From: Phragmites australis
Taxonomy: Eukaryota; Streptophyta; Magnoliopsida; Poales; Poaceae
NCBI RefSeq assembly: GCF_958298935.1
Contig: NC_084941.1
Location: 12,064,001-12,128,000, forward strand
Direction: 5' to 3'
Length of the DNA stretch: 64,000 nucleotides
The position numbers and the translations under genes are program-made. A model generated the notes under the pieces. It saw nothing but the letters and a program-made list of their open reading frames with translations, was not told the origin of the DNA and ran no database searches. This document shows, piece after piece, positions 42,401 to 53,855 of the stretch (its first letter is position 1; the number at the start of each line of letters is the position of its first letter).

Positions 42401-44800
42401 CTGCAGAACTCATGTTCTCATCTATTCTTCGATTTGATTCGACTTGCATGTTGAAAAATAAACCACCAAACATGAAAAAAAACACTAATGAAAGGGTTCT
42501 AAACCTATCTTTATCACTCTACGAACACAAATCACTAGCTCTTGCTCATCCAAACATCTCATCCATCTCCATTTCATCAAGAACAAGAGGTACTTAGCAA
42601 CCACACATACACAGCTCCAAAACCTATTCAAATGCCAACTAATTTGTGCATTCTCACAAGGAAAAACCTAGGAGACTTACCCCAAGTCCCTTGCCCAAGT
42701 TGGTGACCGTTGGTGAAGAAGAAATCGAAGGAAGAAGCTCGGAGGAGCGATAAACTAGCTGCTGAAATTGCAGAAAAGAGAGGTGACGAATTTGGATTGC
42801 AAAACCTCCAAACCTTCATTCATGTGAGAGATTTTTGGGTGGATAGAAAACTAAGAACATGGGGAATTCGGTGGTATAACATGCAAACCTTGATTCTTGT
42901 GCTTTGAGTGGGATTTTGGGGGAGAATGGAGAGAGTGTTGAGAGAGGGGAGAGGAGAGAAGCGGCTCTGCTCTTGTTGCTCGGTTGGGTGAGTGAGGGGG
43001 AGTGTGAGCTGAGGTGGAGGGTGCTGGGCGCCCAAGGGAGAAAAGAGAGGAGGGGTGGGGCCGGCTAGGTGGGTGGGCCTCACTTGCAAGAGAGAGAAGC
43101 TAATTTCAGCTGCGAACTAAAAACAAGTACAGCGATTAAAACTCCTAAGCAAGACTCAAACTAAAGAAAATTCTTATGTTGGTAATTTTTAAAATGCATA
43201 GCAAATAGCCAAACCACCAACGAGAAAAAACAAAAAACATAATGCTTAACAATTAAACATGATGATTATGATGCTAATGATATGCTTATGCTTAAAGATG
43301 TGATTAAAAAAATATCGGGACGTGACACTAGGTTTGACGCAAATCGATGATTATCAAGTGGTGAGAAGAATACTTTAAACTTTTCTTTCAAAGTACAAGT
43401 TGATAGTCTCCATCATCTACGATAACAACGACATCAAGAAGATGACTCCAAGTCAAGTGCTCAGCAAGATCACTGCCCATGAGATGAGCATGAATATGGG
43501 GTGGAAGCCTCTTCCTCATCCGATGTCAAGAACCTTGCTCTCACAGGCAAGGAAGCACCATGCCCACACATGAAGGCGAAGATGAGTAGGCAAGAGCAAG
43601 AGTCAAGATCAAACGAAGATGATGAAGATGAAGAGAGCAATGAATATGATAAGCAAAGCACATCAAGTGATGAAGAAATTGATCCTGAAGTGACCAAGAT
43701 CATCTCTCAAGTGGAGAAGAATATCAAGAAGATCAATGCTAAGATTGATCAACGAATCTCCATGAAAGACTTGGTCAAAATAATTGACCACATCATCAAG
43801 AAGTAGAAGAAGACCAAGAGCAAGAGGCAAACAAAGGGAAGAACTAAAGCATTTACAAGCATTGGAAGATGGGTGAGTGAAGATGAAGATTTAAGCTCAT
43901 TCTAAGATAAGCTCTTCCTCAAGGTCGTCATCACATAAGTCATTATCATACAAGTGCCTTATGACCAAAGGGATGGAAAGCGATGTAGGTGATGATGAAC
44001 CCGATGAGGATTCTCTCTCCTATGATGAACTCCTTCATTTGATCAATGAGCAACAAAGGCCCCTTAAGAAACAATCTAAGGAACTTAAGAAATTCAATAC
44101 CATCAATGACATTAATGCTACCTTTATTTTTAATTATGAATAATTATTGAGCAAATTCAATTTGCTAAACAAGGAGCATGATGAGTTTAAAGCAAATTTT
44201 GAGTGCCTTGAATCTCAATCTAAGGCCCCTTTGGAGTAATCTACCTCTCTATTTAATTTTAATCCTAAGGTAGATGCTTGCACTTCTTGTGATGATTTAA
44301 TTGATATATCATGCTCACCCCTTTGCAATAAGATATGTATTGATAATGTTATTGTAAAACCATCTAATAAACTCATTGCACAAGAAAATGATGAGCTTAA
44401 GCAAGAAATGGAAAAGCTCAATAAGGACTTGGCAAGATTAAAGGGTAAGAACCATGTTCAACCTCCTCAAGATAACCGTGCAACCATGTTGAAGAAGCTT
44501 GCGTAGGGTTCTACCGTGACATGCTTCAAATGTCATCAAGAAGGCCACAAGTCCTTCCAATGCAAGCAAGTCAAGAAGTAGACTAAGGAGAAGAAGAAAG
44601 CGATGAACCTCTCCAAACATATACACCAAGCCTAACTACAAAATCAAGACCGAGAGCAACCACTACAAGCTCAAGAAGAAAAATAATAGTAAGGTGGTTG
44701 CACATATAGTTGAAAGAAAGAATTAGGGGTGTAACCAACCCATTTGGATGCCAAGAAAGTCATTACCAATATGAAGAGACCCCAATCAGTTTGGGTTCCA
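39436..44800 (+). pseudogene. SIRE-type gag, split by an insert
   Basis: It starts at 39436 (MDTHSAPLFNGTNFPG) with a TGA replacing the conserved W after FPG. Decayed capsid sequence continues to NGLG at 39834. After the insert it resumes at 43333 (LTQIDDYQVVRRIL, KYKLIVSIIYDNNDIKKMTP, QVLSKITAHEMSMN). An acidic region is followed by KIISQVEKNIKKINAKID (about 43700), DELLHLINEQQRPLKKQSKE (about 44025), a coiled-coil ENDELKQEMEKLNKDLARLK (about 44390-44445) and the zinc knuckle CFKCHQEGHKSFQC (CX2CX4HX4C, about 44521-44562). It ends near RPQSVWVPKK (about 44790). Multiple stops and frameshifts are present. Confidence 0.82.
39835..43327. mobile_element. Solo-LTR-like insert (3,493 bp) inside gag
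   Basis: It begins TGTGAGAACCGTC and ends TCGGGACGTGACA, so TG...CA with imperfect terminal inverted repeats. It is flanked by an exact CTAGG duplication (39830-39834 and 43328-43332). No coding domains, primer-binding site or internal repeat pair were recognised, so a solo LTR of a long-LTR gypsy-type family is the best reading. The stretch 40595-40720 resembles part of the insert at 7627-9476. Confidence 0.75.
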
Positions 44801-46051
44801 AAGAAAATTTAAAGTCCAATGCGGCTATGGGATTTGAAGATTTGGCTCACAAGTTAAAGTGAAGGTTCAATCGAAGAAGCCAATTACATAAGATTTGGTG
44901 CTTTGATAAAGATCATGATTATCATATACCTAAATCCTCATCTAAAGGTAAAAAGGGCAAAGGTAATAGAGCTATATCTTTTAATTGTTATAGCTCATTT
45001 GCCTTGTCTAGGATTGCATATGCTTATTTCAATTTATTGTAATACCTAGTGTAGATTTTCATATGTTAATTTACTCTCTAACTTATGAGCAACCTCCATG
45101 GTTTATTAGTTGTAGGTCCCTTATATGGCACTAGTTTCATAATTGGTATCTTTTATGCGTCATGAACCAATCTATAGAGTATTCTTTCCATTGTTATTAA
45201 TAACAAGTGCATATTATTCGCAAGTATTCAAAACTTATATGCACATATTTAGGGGGAGTATATCCTATGGATTGTAATTTTGAGACTAATATGTGTTGCT
45301 AGATGTATCTTTTGTAGTCTCATGGAGCAATTAACACGTCCTCGGAGGTATGCAATGCTTAAATGCTTTAATTGGTATCATTGTCAAATTATTTTTACAT
45401 TTAAGCTATCTCCATGCATGATATGACATAAACTTCTTACCTCTACTTATTGTCTATATGTGCATATATTGCTACATTCATACAAGTGGTATTCACAAGC
45501 TTATCTCATTATATATATGCACACATAAAGGGGGAGTTTAGATTATATCATGTGATTTTAATGAATTATAATCTTTGTTTGACTTTTTCAATTGATATCA
45601 ATGTCTCATATCCTTACAATTGGTATATTTGTTTTAATTAGTATCATTTTATTGGATCATGATTTATGAAGCTCTCTTCCATATGCTACAACGCTATTCC
45701 TCGAGTTCAACGTATGTTTGTAGCCTTTTGAGATTGTTGACAAAGAGGGAGAAGTTTGATGACCAAAGTAGGAAGCAAATATACAAGATTTCTAGGATTG
45801 TCGAAGTTGATAAAAGGGGAAAAGAAGAAGATACAAGAAAAAAAATAAGGCACTTAGGTTGATAAAGGGGAAGAGCACTTGCATGGATCGATCAAGGGAG
45901 ATAGTGGTAATAGAGAAAGGGACAACCACAACAAAAGAATGACTAAATGGTAAGAACATGTATCCAAGCAACATAGTAAGGATTTATGCTCTTTACGATT
46001 GGTATCATTTGTTATTTATCACTTGATTTGGTTATGTTGTCATCGATCATC
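44801..46051. other. Region between gag and 3' LTR of the SIRE-like element, pol absent
   Basis: About 1.25 kb with repeated ATTGGTATCATT/TTTGGTATC words and GGGGGAGT motifs (45252, 45530) but no protease, integrase or RT similarity. GGGGGAGT-type words near the 3' end are common in SIRE-like copia elements. Confidence 0.55.
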
Positions 46052-46065
46052 AAAAAGGGGAAAAA
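46052..46065 (+). other. Polypurine tract
   Basis: AAAAAGGGGAAAAA directly precedes the 3' LTR and is the expected plus-strand primer. Confidence 0.85.
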
Positions 46066-46066
46066 T

Positions 46067-47785
46067 TGTAGCGAAAATGGCCCTATTAGGCCATGATTGT
46101 GATTTTGGTGATTAATGACAACATAGTCATTGGGACTAATATGTTTGTCATGAATATATATTATTAGGTCTCATGGATGAAATACATCAAGAAGGCACCA
46201 CAATCAGGACAAAGTTTGATTAAATTGGAGAAGTCTCATGAGAATTGACCTCACCGGAAGATCCGGTGCATAAGAGTTTTCACTCACCGGAGCATTGTGC
46301 ATAGAGGCTGATAGCGACACCGGATAGTCCAGTGCTCTGTGTGTTGAACTCACCAGAGTATTTCTCACAATGGGGGAGAAGGCTGAGGAGGATCTCACCA
46401 GATAGCCCGATGATCTGCATAGGGTAACACCAAAGCATTTCTTGCAGAGAAGAATGCGAGTGTGGAAGATTGAAGATCAACCCATCGGAAGGTCCGGTGC
46501 TTGGTTTGTACACACCATAGTATAGCACCGGAGCATTTCTTATAGAGGCGACTGCAAGTGCTAAAGAATAAAGATCAACTCATCGGATAGTCTGGTGATC
46601 ACAGAGATAGTTGCACCGGAGCATTTTCAGGGAAAAGAAGAGAAGGTTCAACTCATCAGATGGTCCAGTATGAATGGAATGAACACCATATGAATGCACC
46701 GAAATATTTTACATAGAGAGGCTGCAAAGGCTCGGATGACTCAAGATAACTCACCGGAAGGTTCGGTGATAGATTTGAAGGTATAACGGAGTGTCCGGTG
46801 TTCATAGAGATTTTGAGTAGAAGTCCAATGGCTAGTTTCTGAGTTTATACTCATCAGATGATCCTATGTTAGTACTACTATTCTCACTGGATCATCTGAT
46901 GTTAACAGCTTTTCTGAGTCGTTGGAAAAATGGTTAGTTTGCGGGTTTGAGGCTATAAATACCCTTTCATTCAGTCATTTGTTGGTGTGACATGCTGCTG
47001 GAATCTAGAGGTAGATCATATACACTTGAAAAGATATCCAAGCCACTAAAGTGTTTAAAGTGATCATTTAAGCAATTAAATACAAGATTAAAGAGTGTTT
47101 AATGCTTATAGGTCTACAGTGAGTTGTAGCTAGGTGCTGCAGCTTGAAAAAGGGATCAATGAACGATCCTAGTTGTACCGAGTGGTACGTCGGTGCCTTA
47201 GAGTCTTAGTGACTCGTCGGCATCTTGGGCCTTGATGGTTCAAGTTTGTTGACCCTCTAACTTGGTGTGGAGTGGTGGCAAGACACGTGTACGGGGATAC
47301 GAAGACTCTTACCTTGGTGGCTCAAGCTCTAAAGTAATCACGACGGTAAGTGAACGAAAGAGAGGCTAGTGGTGAGACCTTTCCTCGGTGGTTTGGTGGC
47401 TCAACGTGCTTGAGACCTTGTCTTGGTGACTTGGTAGCTCAAGAGCCATGGCCGAAAGGGACTTGCAACCGGAAGCATATCCTTTGTGGAGCTCCAACGT
47501 GAATTAGAGGTGATATTCATACTATCGATACCATAAGATAAAAATCTCTTATGCCGAGTTTATCTCTCTACCTTATTTACGTTTTCATATTTACATACTT
47601 GTAATTTATCTTACTAGAGTAGATTACAATCCTCTTAAACGGTAGAGTATACATATTAAATAAACTTAGAGCACATTTAGATAGAAATTGATATAGATTT
47701 ATTTTGTAAAATTTTAGAGCTAATTTATTTTAGATTTCTAAGTATTTCAATTCACTCCTCTTTTAAAACATCACCGTTCGTCACA
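46067..47785 (+). repeat. 3' LTR of the SIRE-like element (1,719 bp)
   Basis: It starts TGTAGCGAAAATGGC and ends ACCGTTCGTCACA. It has the same layout of CACCGG/CCGGTG inverted words as the 5' LTR. Confidence 0.88.
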
Positions 47786-48299
47786 TATATTAATTACATA
47801 CAACCCTTGTAACCGGAGGAAGTAGACAAGTCTATTCACGTGCCAAAATACACGTTAACCTGCAACCCAATAACATGCAGTCAATCTGCTAAAAATATTA
47901 TCTACTGTCGGCTCTTTTTTAAGGTATCGTTTTAACCTCCAACATATAGACCAATGTGATAATAAATTCTCTCACATTTGATATGTTTACCCCTCTTTCT
48001 CAAGTAATAGCACCTAACTCACCAAACCACCATGCCTGTTTAATCGTATTCCACCTTCCAAGAGCTTTAATTAGGGCTCTTCTGAAAAACATCACTAAAA
48101 AACATAAAACGGTGGCTATTGGAGAAGAAAATAAAATTTCTCAAATGAAATCTATTTGAGAACATAAGAGTATTGTGCTATCCATCAGCCATATGAGTAA
48201 CTCTTATACATAGAAACTGAAACTGTCTTTATCATTGAAGATATTCTAAGGTTGTCAGTCAACTCCGTATGTACGTCATTTGGTAGAAAATTTCTTGCT
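47786..48299. other. Intergenic, no recognised feature
   Basis: AT-rich sequence with no convincing open frame, repeat or RNA gene. Confidence 0.5.
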
Positions 48300-48316
48300 C
48301 TGTTCTCATTATAACT

Positions 48317-48424
48317 TTTTTTTCTTTTAAAAAGTGAGACCTATATTCACGACCTTCATAAAAGGTAGGTACAAATATATACCCGTGCGCTCGAACGCGG
48401 GCTGGACGCCTTGCGTGCGCCGTC
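48317..48424 (-). mobile_element. Short SINE with 17-bp target duplication
   Basis: CTGTTCTCATTATAACT occurs exactly at 48300-48316 and 48425-48441. Read on the minus strand, the 108 bp between starts GGACGGCGCACGCAAGG, contains GCGTTCGAGCGCAC (like a pol III B box, consensus GGTTCGANNCC) and ends in AAAAGAAAAAAAA next to the duplication. A long perfect target duplication, a 3' A-rich tail and a B-box-like motif fit a tRNA-derived SINE. I do not recognise the family, and the body may be 5'-truncated. Confidence 0.72.
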
Positions 48425-48441
48425 CTGTTCTCATTATAACT

Positions 48442-49100
48442 ACGCATCCTGACAAAAAGAGTCAGGATCATTAGCATCATTTTCCCTTGGTTCGCAAGTC
48501 GTCAGTTGCCACGAGTCGGCATGGCAAGATCCATTCGTGATTCCTGTGATGATGCTCTCTCGTGCAGGGGGAGACAATGCGTGTGCAGACCTGTCAGGAT
48601 GATCTCTCTTTCACCAGCTTTCCCTACCTTTACAAGGGAAAATCGCTAATGGTTAGCTTGCTTGATATCCTTTATTCTTTCGTACGGTGCTACTTGTTAG
48701 GGCTCTTAGCATTGATCTTGTGGGATGTCAATGAAATTACGTGGAATAGATCCACTTCGTGGGGGCTACTTGCAACATTTGTACCCTCGTACTCTATTTT
48801 ACTTCTCATTTTGAGCATCACTGGTCTCTGATTCGAGGTTTAACAGTTTCGGCCTCCAAGTTACTCCTAAAATTAGCAAGAATTTTCGGAATGTCAAACA
48901 TTGTCATTGGTCTCTAGCAGAAAGTTTAATGCTATAGGCCTCCAAGTTACTACTAAAACAGACAAGAGCTTTTTGGAACTTCAAATTTTAAACTGCAGGA
49001 TAAGAGCGTCACATCATAGTAATCATATTACAATGTTGTACTTTTGGCCAAGGGGTCCTGTATTCATCCTAAATTGCCAACTTATTTTTTTCAATCTATT
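48442..49100. other. Intergenic, no recognised feature
   Basis: A plus-strand open frame at 48562-48831 encodes a hydrophobic peptide of 89 residues with no recognisable motif and is probably chance. Otherwise nothing is seen. Confidence 0.45.
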
Positions 49101-49102
49101 TA

Positions 49103-49334
49103 ATCCCTCGAGTCTAAAATAAGTGTTATTTTAGACATCAATACGATCACCAAGATACAAATTTGACTACTACTTTTTGTTGTAATATATTGATAAAACA
49201 TATAAAAAGTATATTATTATTAATGTATTTTTTGAGACAAATCTATCCGTATCATTTTTAAGTATTCAAACTCAATACATAAAAAGTAATCTATAGTCAA
49301 AGTTTGAAACAGTTGATTTGAACTAAATGGAGTA
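49103..49334. mobile_element. Probable degraded Stowaway-type MITE
   Basis: The left end TAATCCCTCGAGTCTAAAAT and the right end (read inward TACTCCATTTAGTTCAAATC) resemble the CTCCCTCCGTCCCAAAATAAG-type ends of grass Stowaway MITEs, with TA at both borders. The similarity is eroded. Confidence 0.5.
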
Positions 49335-49484
49335 TATAATAAAAGAAGATGATTGGATCTCTACGGTTGCTAGGAAAAAAGTGGAATACGGTAGAAATGC
49401 TAACAAAAAAGCAAACCATCACACACTTGATTTTGGTGGACCCTGATTAAGATTGAATCGCAACCAATACATCCAAATAGACTT

Positions 49485-49763
49485 AGACATGAGCATTTTG
49501 CAGGCCGGACCTGAAAAAAGCCTGATTTGTTTGGACCTGAAATTCCTGCCCAAGCCCGCCTAGTCAACCCATGGGGCCAGCAAAATTCGGGCCCACGTTG
49601 AACCGGGCCACCAATGACGGGCCAGGCTCAGTCCAGGCCCAAAGTGTTTCGTGCCTGATGTGCTCTACCTAGGCCCGCCCAAGAAGCAGCGTCAAGCCTC
49701 CATGGGCGGGCATTTTCGGGCCGAGCTTTGGGCTCAGTCAGGTTGGGCCAAAAATGCGGGGGT
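49485..49763. mobile_element. Probable hAT-type MITE rich in GGGCC
   Basis: The left part reads AGACATGAGCATTTTGCAGG and the right part read inward is ACCCCCGCATTTTTGGCC, sharing GCATTTT. The flanks are ATAGACTT (49477-49484) and CTAGACTT (49764-49771), seven of eight bases identical. The interior is GGGCCNGGC-rich, as in common grass hAT MITEs. Confidence 0.6.
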
Positions 49764-50176
49764 CTAGACTTGGACCAACATAATTACATAGACAACTAAG
49801 GCCTATTATCTAACGTTGAAATTAAGTAAGGTCCAATAGGGATGCAAACATTTTAGTCAAACTTATCTACCAACAATCAATTTAAATAAGGGTCCAAAAG
49901 ATATTGACGACCCACTAAAACCATTTACAAAGACCAAATTTTAGTAAAGAATGACCAAAAAGTGATGTAGACAGCCCAATAAAACCTAGAGTATTTACCA
50001 ACGATCAACTTTAATAAGGACCCCAAAAGTCATGTACATTGAGATCTGGGAGATCATATTTTTAGACTTATAAAATATAAATAAATAAGACACGGATTAT
50101 ACCATGTTGTAGTCATAAACAAAGAGTTAGTAAAACTTATTAAAAAGCGTTGTGTAATTATAAATTAGCGAAATTA

Positions 50177-50432
50177 TTCCCTCCGTTCTCAAATAGATGA
50201 CATTTAGGATGCATGCAGTCAAATTTTAAAAATTTTAATCACTAATGTAAATAAAAATATTAAAATCTATCACATGAAAATGATATTAGTAGATTTATAG
50301 TGGAAAATACTTTCACAAGATTATATTTTCAATAACTTTGGATGACAAATACTTAGAAAAAAGTAACAGTTAAAACCATGCATTGGAGATACAACCGATG
50401 TCGTAATGATAAGTAAAAAAGAACGGAGATAA
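50177..50432. mobile_element. Stowaway-type MITE, 256 bp
   Basis: The left end TTCCCTCCGTTCTCAAATAG matches the right end read inward, TTATCTCCGTTCTTTTTTAC. TA dinucleotides flank both sides (50175-50176, 50433-50434). The interior with ATAGATGACATTTAGGA is typical of abundant grass Stowaway elements. Confidence 0.78.
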
Positions 50433-50434
50433 TA

Positions 50435-50980
50435 AATAGTAAAGAATTTTGTATGAAAGGTGTGTAACTGTGTGGGTTACTCAACTGAAAATTTCTTAAA
50501 CCCATAATTCTGGGTACCTCAACGATCCTTAACGAAGGAAAAAAAAAACTAGGAGACTACAGAAAATCTTGATATTCTTGATGAAAGAAAATTGTATAAA
50601 AAGACATGAAATTACATAAGACATTGAACACCTAGAGAAATCTTTGCATATAAAATTAGTAAACGGAGGGAACTCAATGGTTCTTAAACAAAAGAACGAA
50701 AGTATAAGAGAGGAATAATTCTAGAAAAAAGAGGATGATTCATACTTATTTTGGTAGTGCCATATTATAACTGTGTATATTAATTAGAGATGTTGCATTA
50801 TCTTTAGTTATAGACATTAGAATTTTGCAGTAACTACAAACGCAATTTTCACCATAGGAATCATAACTGTAACAAACCGGTGCGAATCTGCATTCCTCGA
50901 AAGCGGCAAATGTATGGTGTGAATTTTCATTGTTTTATATTTGATTCTATTTAAATGAAAGGATTAAAGGAACTACCTAA
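50435..50980. other. AT-rich intergenic, no recognised feature
   Basis: No gene. A single AAACGGAGGGAAC word at about 50662 looks like a lone MITE end, without a partner. Confidence 0.45.
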
Positions 50981-52060
50981 TATTTGATTTTGGTGACACT
51001 ACTGCAAAAGCAATATTCACCTAGAAGTTGGACGTAGTGACGTAGATAGTCAGTCACATGTGATTAGCCACTAGGTTGTCTAGATGGTGACTACACAGTC
51101 TAAATGATTTTGTACTTTAACAGAAAAAATGCAAATAAATATATTTTGAAGTGAGATTTTAGACATACCTACCAAAGATAGAAATACAACTTTAATCATC
51201 CATTGGCCTCTAGTTAATCAATTAATAATCATCATAACACAAAAGAAACATATCAATCACACACCACACACGCAAGGAGATGACATCCAGGTTGCAGGTG
51301 AGCCAACTGTGACAGTCGCAATGTGGCAACCTAAGTATAGCTCTTATCATCGGGCTGCCGAAGCACGCCGTCTGAGAGGAGTAGAGTTAAAGCATAGATA
51401 TGGTGGAGAAGGATACATAAATCTGGGAATAAGAACTAGTACATGTCCATGGCAAGGGATTTGCGGAGCGAAGGGGTGATGGTGTAGGCGCGATCGACGG
51501 TGTGGGCATTGACGATGACGTGGGCTCGTCAGCAGGCAATGGCTCGAGCGCAACCGTGGGTGATGGCTCGAATGAGGCAACGAGCACAGGCAATCAGTGA
51601 CGATAGGGAGTGGATGACAACTGAGGGTGACGGCTCAAGTGACGACGCAGGCGTAAGAGCGGCCGCTGGGGTGGGCTGCAACTAGCAATGCCGCCACATA
51701 TGAGAGGAGATAATCGAGGGACAAATGTGGAATAGGATTTAGGTTTTTTGATACTGGGAATAGTTTTAGAGTCGAAATTTGGTCTTGCACGTGACCAAAA
51801 CAAACTTTCCACGCGGACCCACCAGGACACTGAACTCTGGTCATCAAGACGACCGCCTAGTCACACGTGTAGCCTACTAGTCTCGTCCAGCCACCGTCTA
51901 GATTCACTAACTAGTCCGTCTTTAACCGGAGTTGATCATTTAGACGATCTAGTCGTCTAGAGTTGTATCTAGACCCTAAACTAGATACCAAGGTTTTAAC
52001 TAGCTACTAGTCATCGTTTAGACGCGTTAGACGATCTTCTACGCAAACATAGTACACAAG
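50981..52060. repeat. Repeat-rich region with CTAGTCGTCTAG-type words
   Basis: The left part (51018-51120: AGTCAGTCACATG, CTAGGTTGTCTAGATGG) and the right part (51845-52045: GACCGCCTAGTCAC, GACGATCTAGTCGTCTAGAG, TTTAGACGCGTTAGACG) share TAGTCG/TCTAGACG motifs. Grass hAT-like non-autonomous elements often have such ends. I could not define exact boundaries. The GC-richer middle (51350-51700) has no convincing gene. Confidence 0.4.
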
Positions 52061-52188
52061 TGCAAACTATACCTACAAATACACTACGCTCCAATCCTGA
52101 AAAAAGAAAAGAAATGCCATACCAAAAAGAGTACCAATTCTTATTGGTATAAGACAATTTGCAATTAACCCCTCCTACGTATTACAAA

Positions 52189-53175
52189 TTAAACAACCCT
52201 GCTATAACTCCGACCAAGGCTGCCGTAGCCGAACGGACGGCGGCGGCCAATGTCGTGACGGAGCTCAACCCCGGTCGTCCCGTACACCGGAAGCTCGTCC
52301 CCCCACGCGCCATCACGAAAGCCCCGGCGGCTCGCCGGAGCAACGGCCGCAAGGTTCTCGAGCTCGAACAAGTCGGAGCTCCCGTCGTTGCTCTCCTTGC
52401 CGCCGTCGCTGTCGGGTCCGACTCGGACCCCGGCCTCCTCCACCTCCACCTCCACCACCGGAACTTGTCTGCAACCCACAGCGGCCGCGGCCAAGGCCAC
52501 CTCGCCGTCGATGTCCAGGAACCGCACGGTCCTGCACCGGCTCGCTCGCCCCCGCGCCGACGGCGGCGTCTTGGCGAGGCAGGCCCGGGCGCACGACGGC
52601 GTCGTCGAGCACGCGGGCTCCTCCTCCGCAGGATCCGGGTGCTGCCGCGCTGTGTGCCGCTTGCGGCCGGAGAAGATGGTGTTGAGCAGGCTGGCCAGCC
52701 TCGCGCCGGGGGAGGCCGGCCTGCGGTAACCGCCGCGGGCGGAGGCGGCTGAAGGCTTCCTCGCCTTCTCTGTCACCGGCTCCTGCTTCTCTGCGGGAGG
52801 CGCCGCGGTCGCCCCGCTACCGCCAGAGGTGCGGATGGGGCGGAGGCGGCGGAGGGAGTACTCGACCTCGGACGACGAGAAGTACCCGCGGCCGGGACAG
52901 TCTTCCGCGGAAGGCCCCGGGGCCGGCGTCGCCCGGTGGCGGGCGGCCAAGGAGGGCTTGTAGTAGTAGTAGCAATGCACGTCCGCTTCCCGCTGCTTCT
53001 TGGCGGCGGCCGCCACGGCGCGTTCGGTGGCTGTGTCTGCCGCCGCCGTCCTTAACCCGCCGGGCTGCTCGTCCATGGAGTCGCAGATGGCGTCGAGCAG
53101 CGTGGACGAGAAGGACGGCTGGCCGGCACGCCGCCTCGGCCTCGGCTGCACCGGCGCCGGCGCCCACCTCTGCAT
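52189..53175 (-). CDS. BG1-like: BIG GRAIN 1-like protein
   Basis: Single-exon frame of 328 residues. I start at 53175 (MQRWAP...) because the family begins with MxRWA; an in-frame ATG 18 codons upstream (53229) adds no conserved residues. Family blocks are SFSSTLLDAI (21-30), YFSSSEVEYSLRRLRP (98-113), SPGARLASLLNTIF (155-168), RTVRF (215-219), SSDLFELENL (266-275) and ELPVYGTT (294-301). The rest is Ala/Pro/Arg-rich, low complexity and without transmembrane helices. Rice BIG GRAIN 1 is a plasma-membrane-associated positive regulator of auxin response that affects grain size. I infer an auxin-related role here but cannot say which paralogue this is. GC-rich coding sequence is usual for grass genes of this type. 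No stop or frameshift is seen, so the gene looks intact. Confidence 0.9.
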   Translation of the reverse strand: MQRWAPAPVQPRPRRRAGQPSFSSTLLDAICDSMDEQPGGLRTAAADTATERAVAAAAKKQREADVHCYYYYKPSLAARHRATPAPGPSAEDCPGRGYFSSSEVEYSLRRLRPIRTSGGSGATAAPPAEKQEPVTEKARKPSAASARGGYRRPASPGARLASLLNTIFSGRKRHTARQHPDPAEEEPACSTTPSCARACLAKTPPSARGRASRCRTVRFLDIDGEVALAAAAVGCRQVPVVEVEVEEAGVRVGPDSDGGKESNDGSSDLFELENLAAVAPASRRGFRDGAWGDELPVYGTTGVELRHDIGRRRPFGYGSLGRSYSRVV

Positions 53176-53542
53176 TGTTCGTGTGCAGCTGAGCCGAGCT
53201 AGAGCAGTACAGCGTGCGGTGCGAGGCAATGATGATATAGGGGAGCTAACTAGCTAGTCGGGGACATAGGAGGTAGCTAGAAAGCGAAGGGCAGCAATGG
53301 CGGGCGCGCGTGAGTCAGGGGGACTGGAGTGGAGTGCGGGCGTGCGGGGCGAGGGGGATCTCGCTGTCTGGCTGTCCCTGCCTGTCCTTGATGCTCCTCC
53401 TCCTCTGCTTCGATTCCTTCCTGCTGCCGTCTCTCTTACCCTTTTGCTTTGTTTGGCGCCGGCACTAGGAACGTGCCTCTTGCTTATCATTTTAGGCAAA
53501 CAGTTTCATTCCAATGTAAAAACTTGCGTGTTTCAAACAAGA
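53176..53542 (-). promoter_or_regulatory. Remaining proximal promoter and 5' leader of the BG1-like gene
   Basis: Only 367 bp separate the start codon from the copia element at 53543. On the minus strand a weak TATA-like CTATATC lies at 53240-53234, about 60 bp before the ATG. Further upstream, purine-rich and GC-rich sequence is usual for grass promoters. Any more distant elements now lie beyond 58596. Confidence 0.45.
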
Positions 53543-53775
53543 TGTTAGACAGAGAATCCGTCTCCTTGCCTTCTGCGGCTGGCCATCCAGCTTCTGTGAC
53601 CGTCTGACTCCTTCGTATGTAAAGTCCTTCGACCCTTGCCCTTCTGCCTCCTGCGCATACATGGCCTGGTTTTTTTTTTCTCATTTGTGCCTATATAATG
53701 GAGTTGCTGGACTTTACTCGCTATAAGCTTCAAGCAATCTGTAAACACAATTATGTGTGATTAGCTTCACTTCCA
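53543..53775 (+). repeat. 5' LTR of the copia element (233 bp)
   Basis: TGTTAGACAGAG...CTTCACTTCCA. It is followed by TAGTATCATGATCC (from 53776), an eroded form of the TGGTATCAGAGC primer-binding site. It contains TATATAAT at about 53691, a possible TATA box. Confidence 0.85.
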
Positions 53776-53855
53776 TAGTATCATGATCCGTGTTTGCATC
53801 CTACGACCACACGTGTCCGCTTCATTTCTAGCCACCGTCTCACCTCCGCCGTGCT

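Larger units (their letters stand above)
37697..47785 (+). mobile_element. SIRE-like Ty1/copia retrotransposon without pol, 10.1 kb including insert
   Basis: LTRs at 37697-39369 and 46067-47785 (TG...CA) enclose a methionine-tRNA primer-binding site, a SIRE-type gag and a polypurine tract. No protease, integrase or reverse transcriptase is detectable between gag and the 3' LTR, so it is non-autonomous. The flanks CATGT (37692-37696) and TATAT (47786-47790) agree at three of five bases and differ only by C/T and G/A changes, consistent with an eroded target duplication. The gag is split by the insert at 39835-43327. Confidence 0.82.

Noticed and set aside
48562..48831. Hydrophobic open frame of 89 codons as a membrane protein gene
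   Set aside because: No promoter context, family match or conserved motif; length is within chance expectation.
50660..50675. Second Stowaway end (AAACGGAGGGAAC)
   Set aside because: No matching partner or TA-flanked border; the complete MITE already ends at 50432.
52159..52752. Plus-strand open frame opposite the BG1-like gene
   Set aside because: Mirror frame of a GC-rich gene; the minus strand carries all conserved BG1 blocks.
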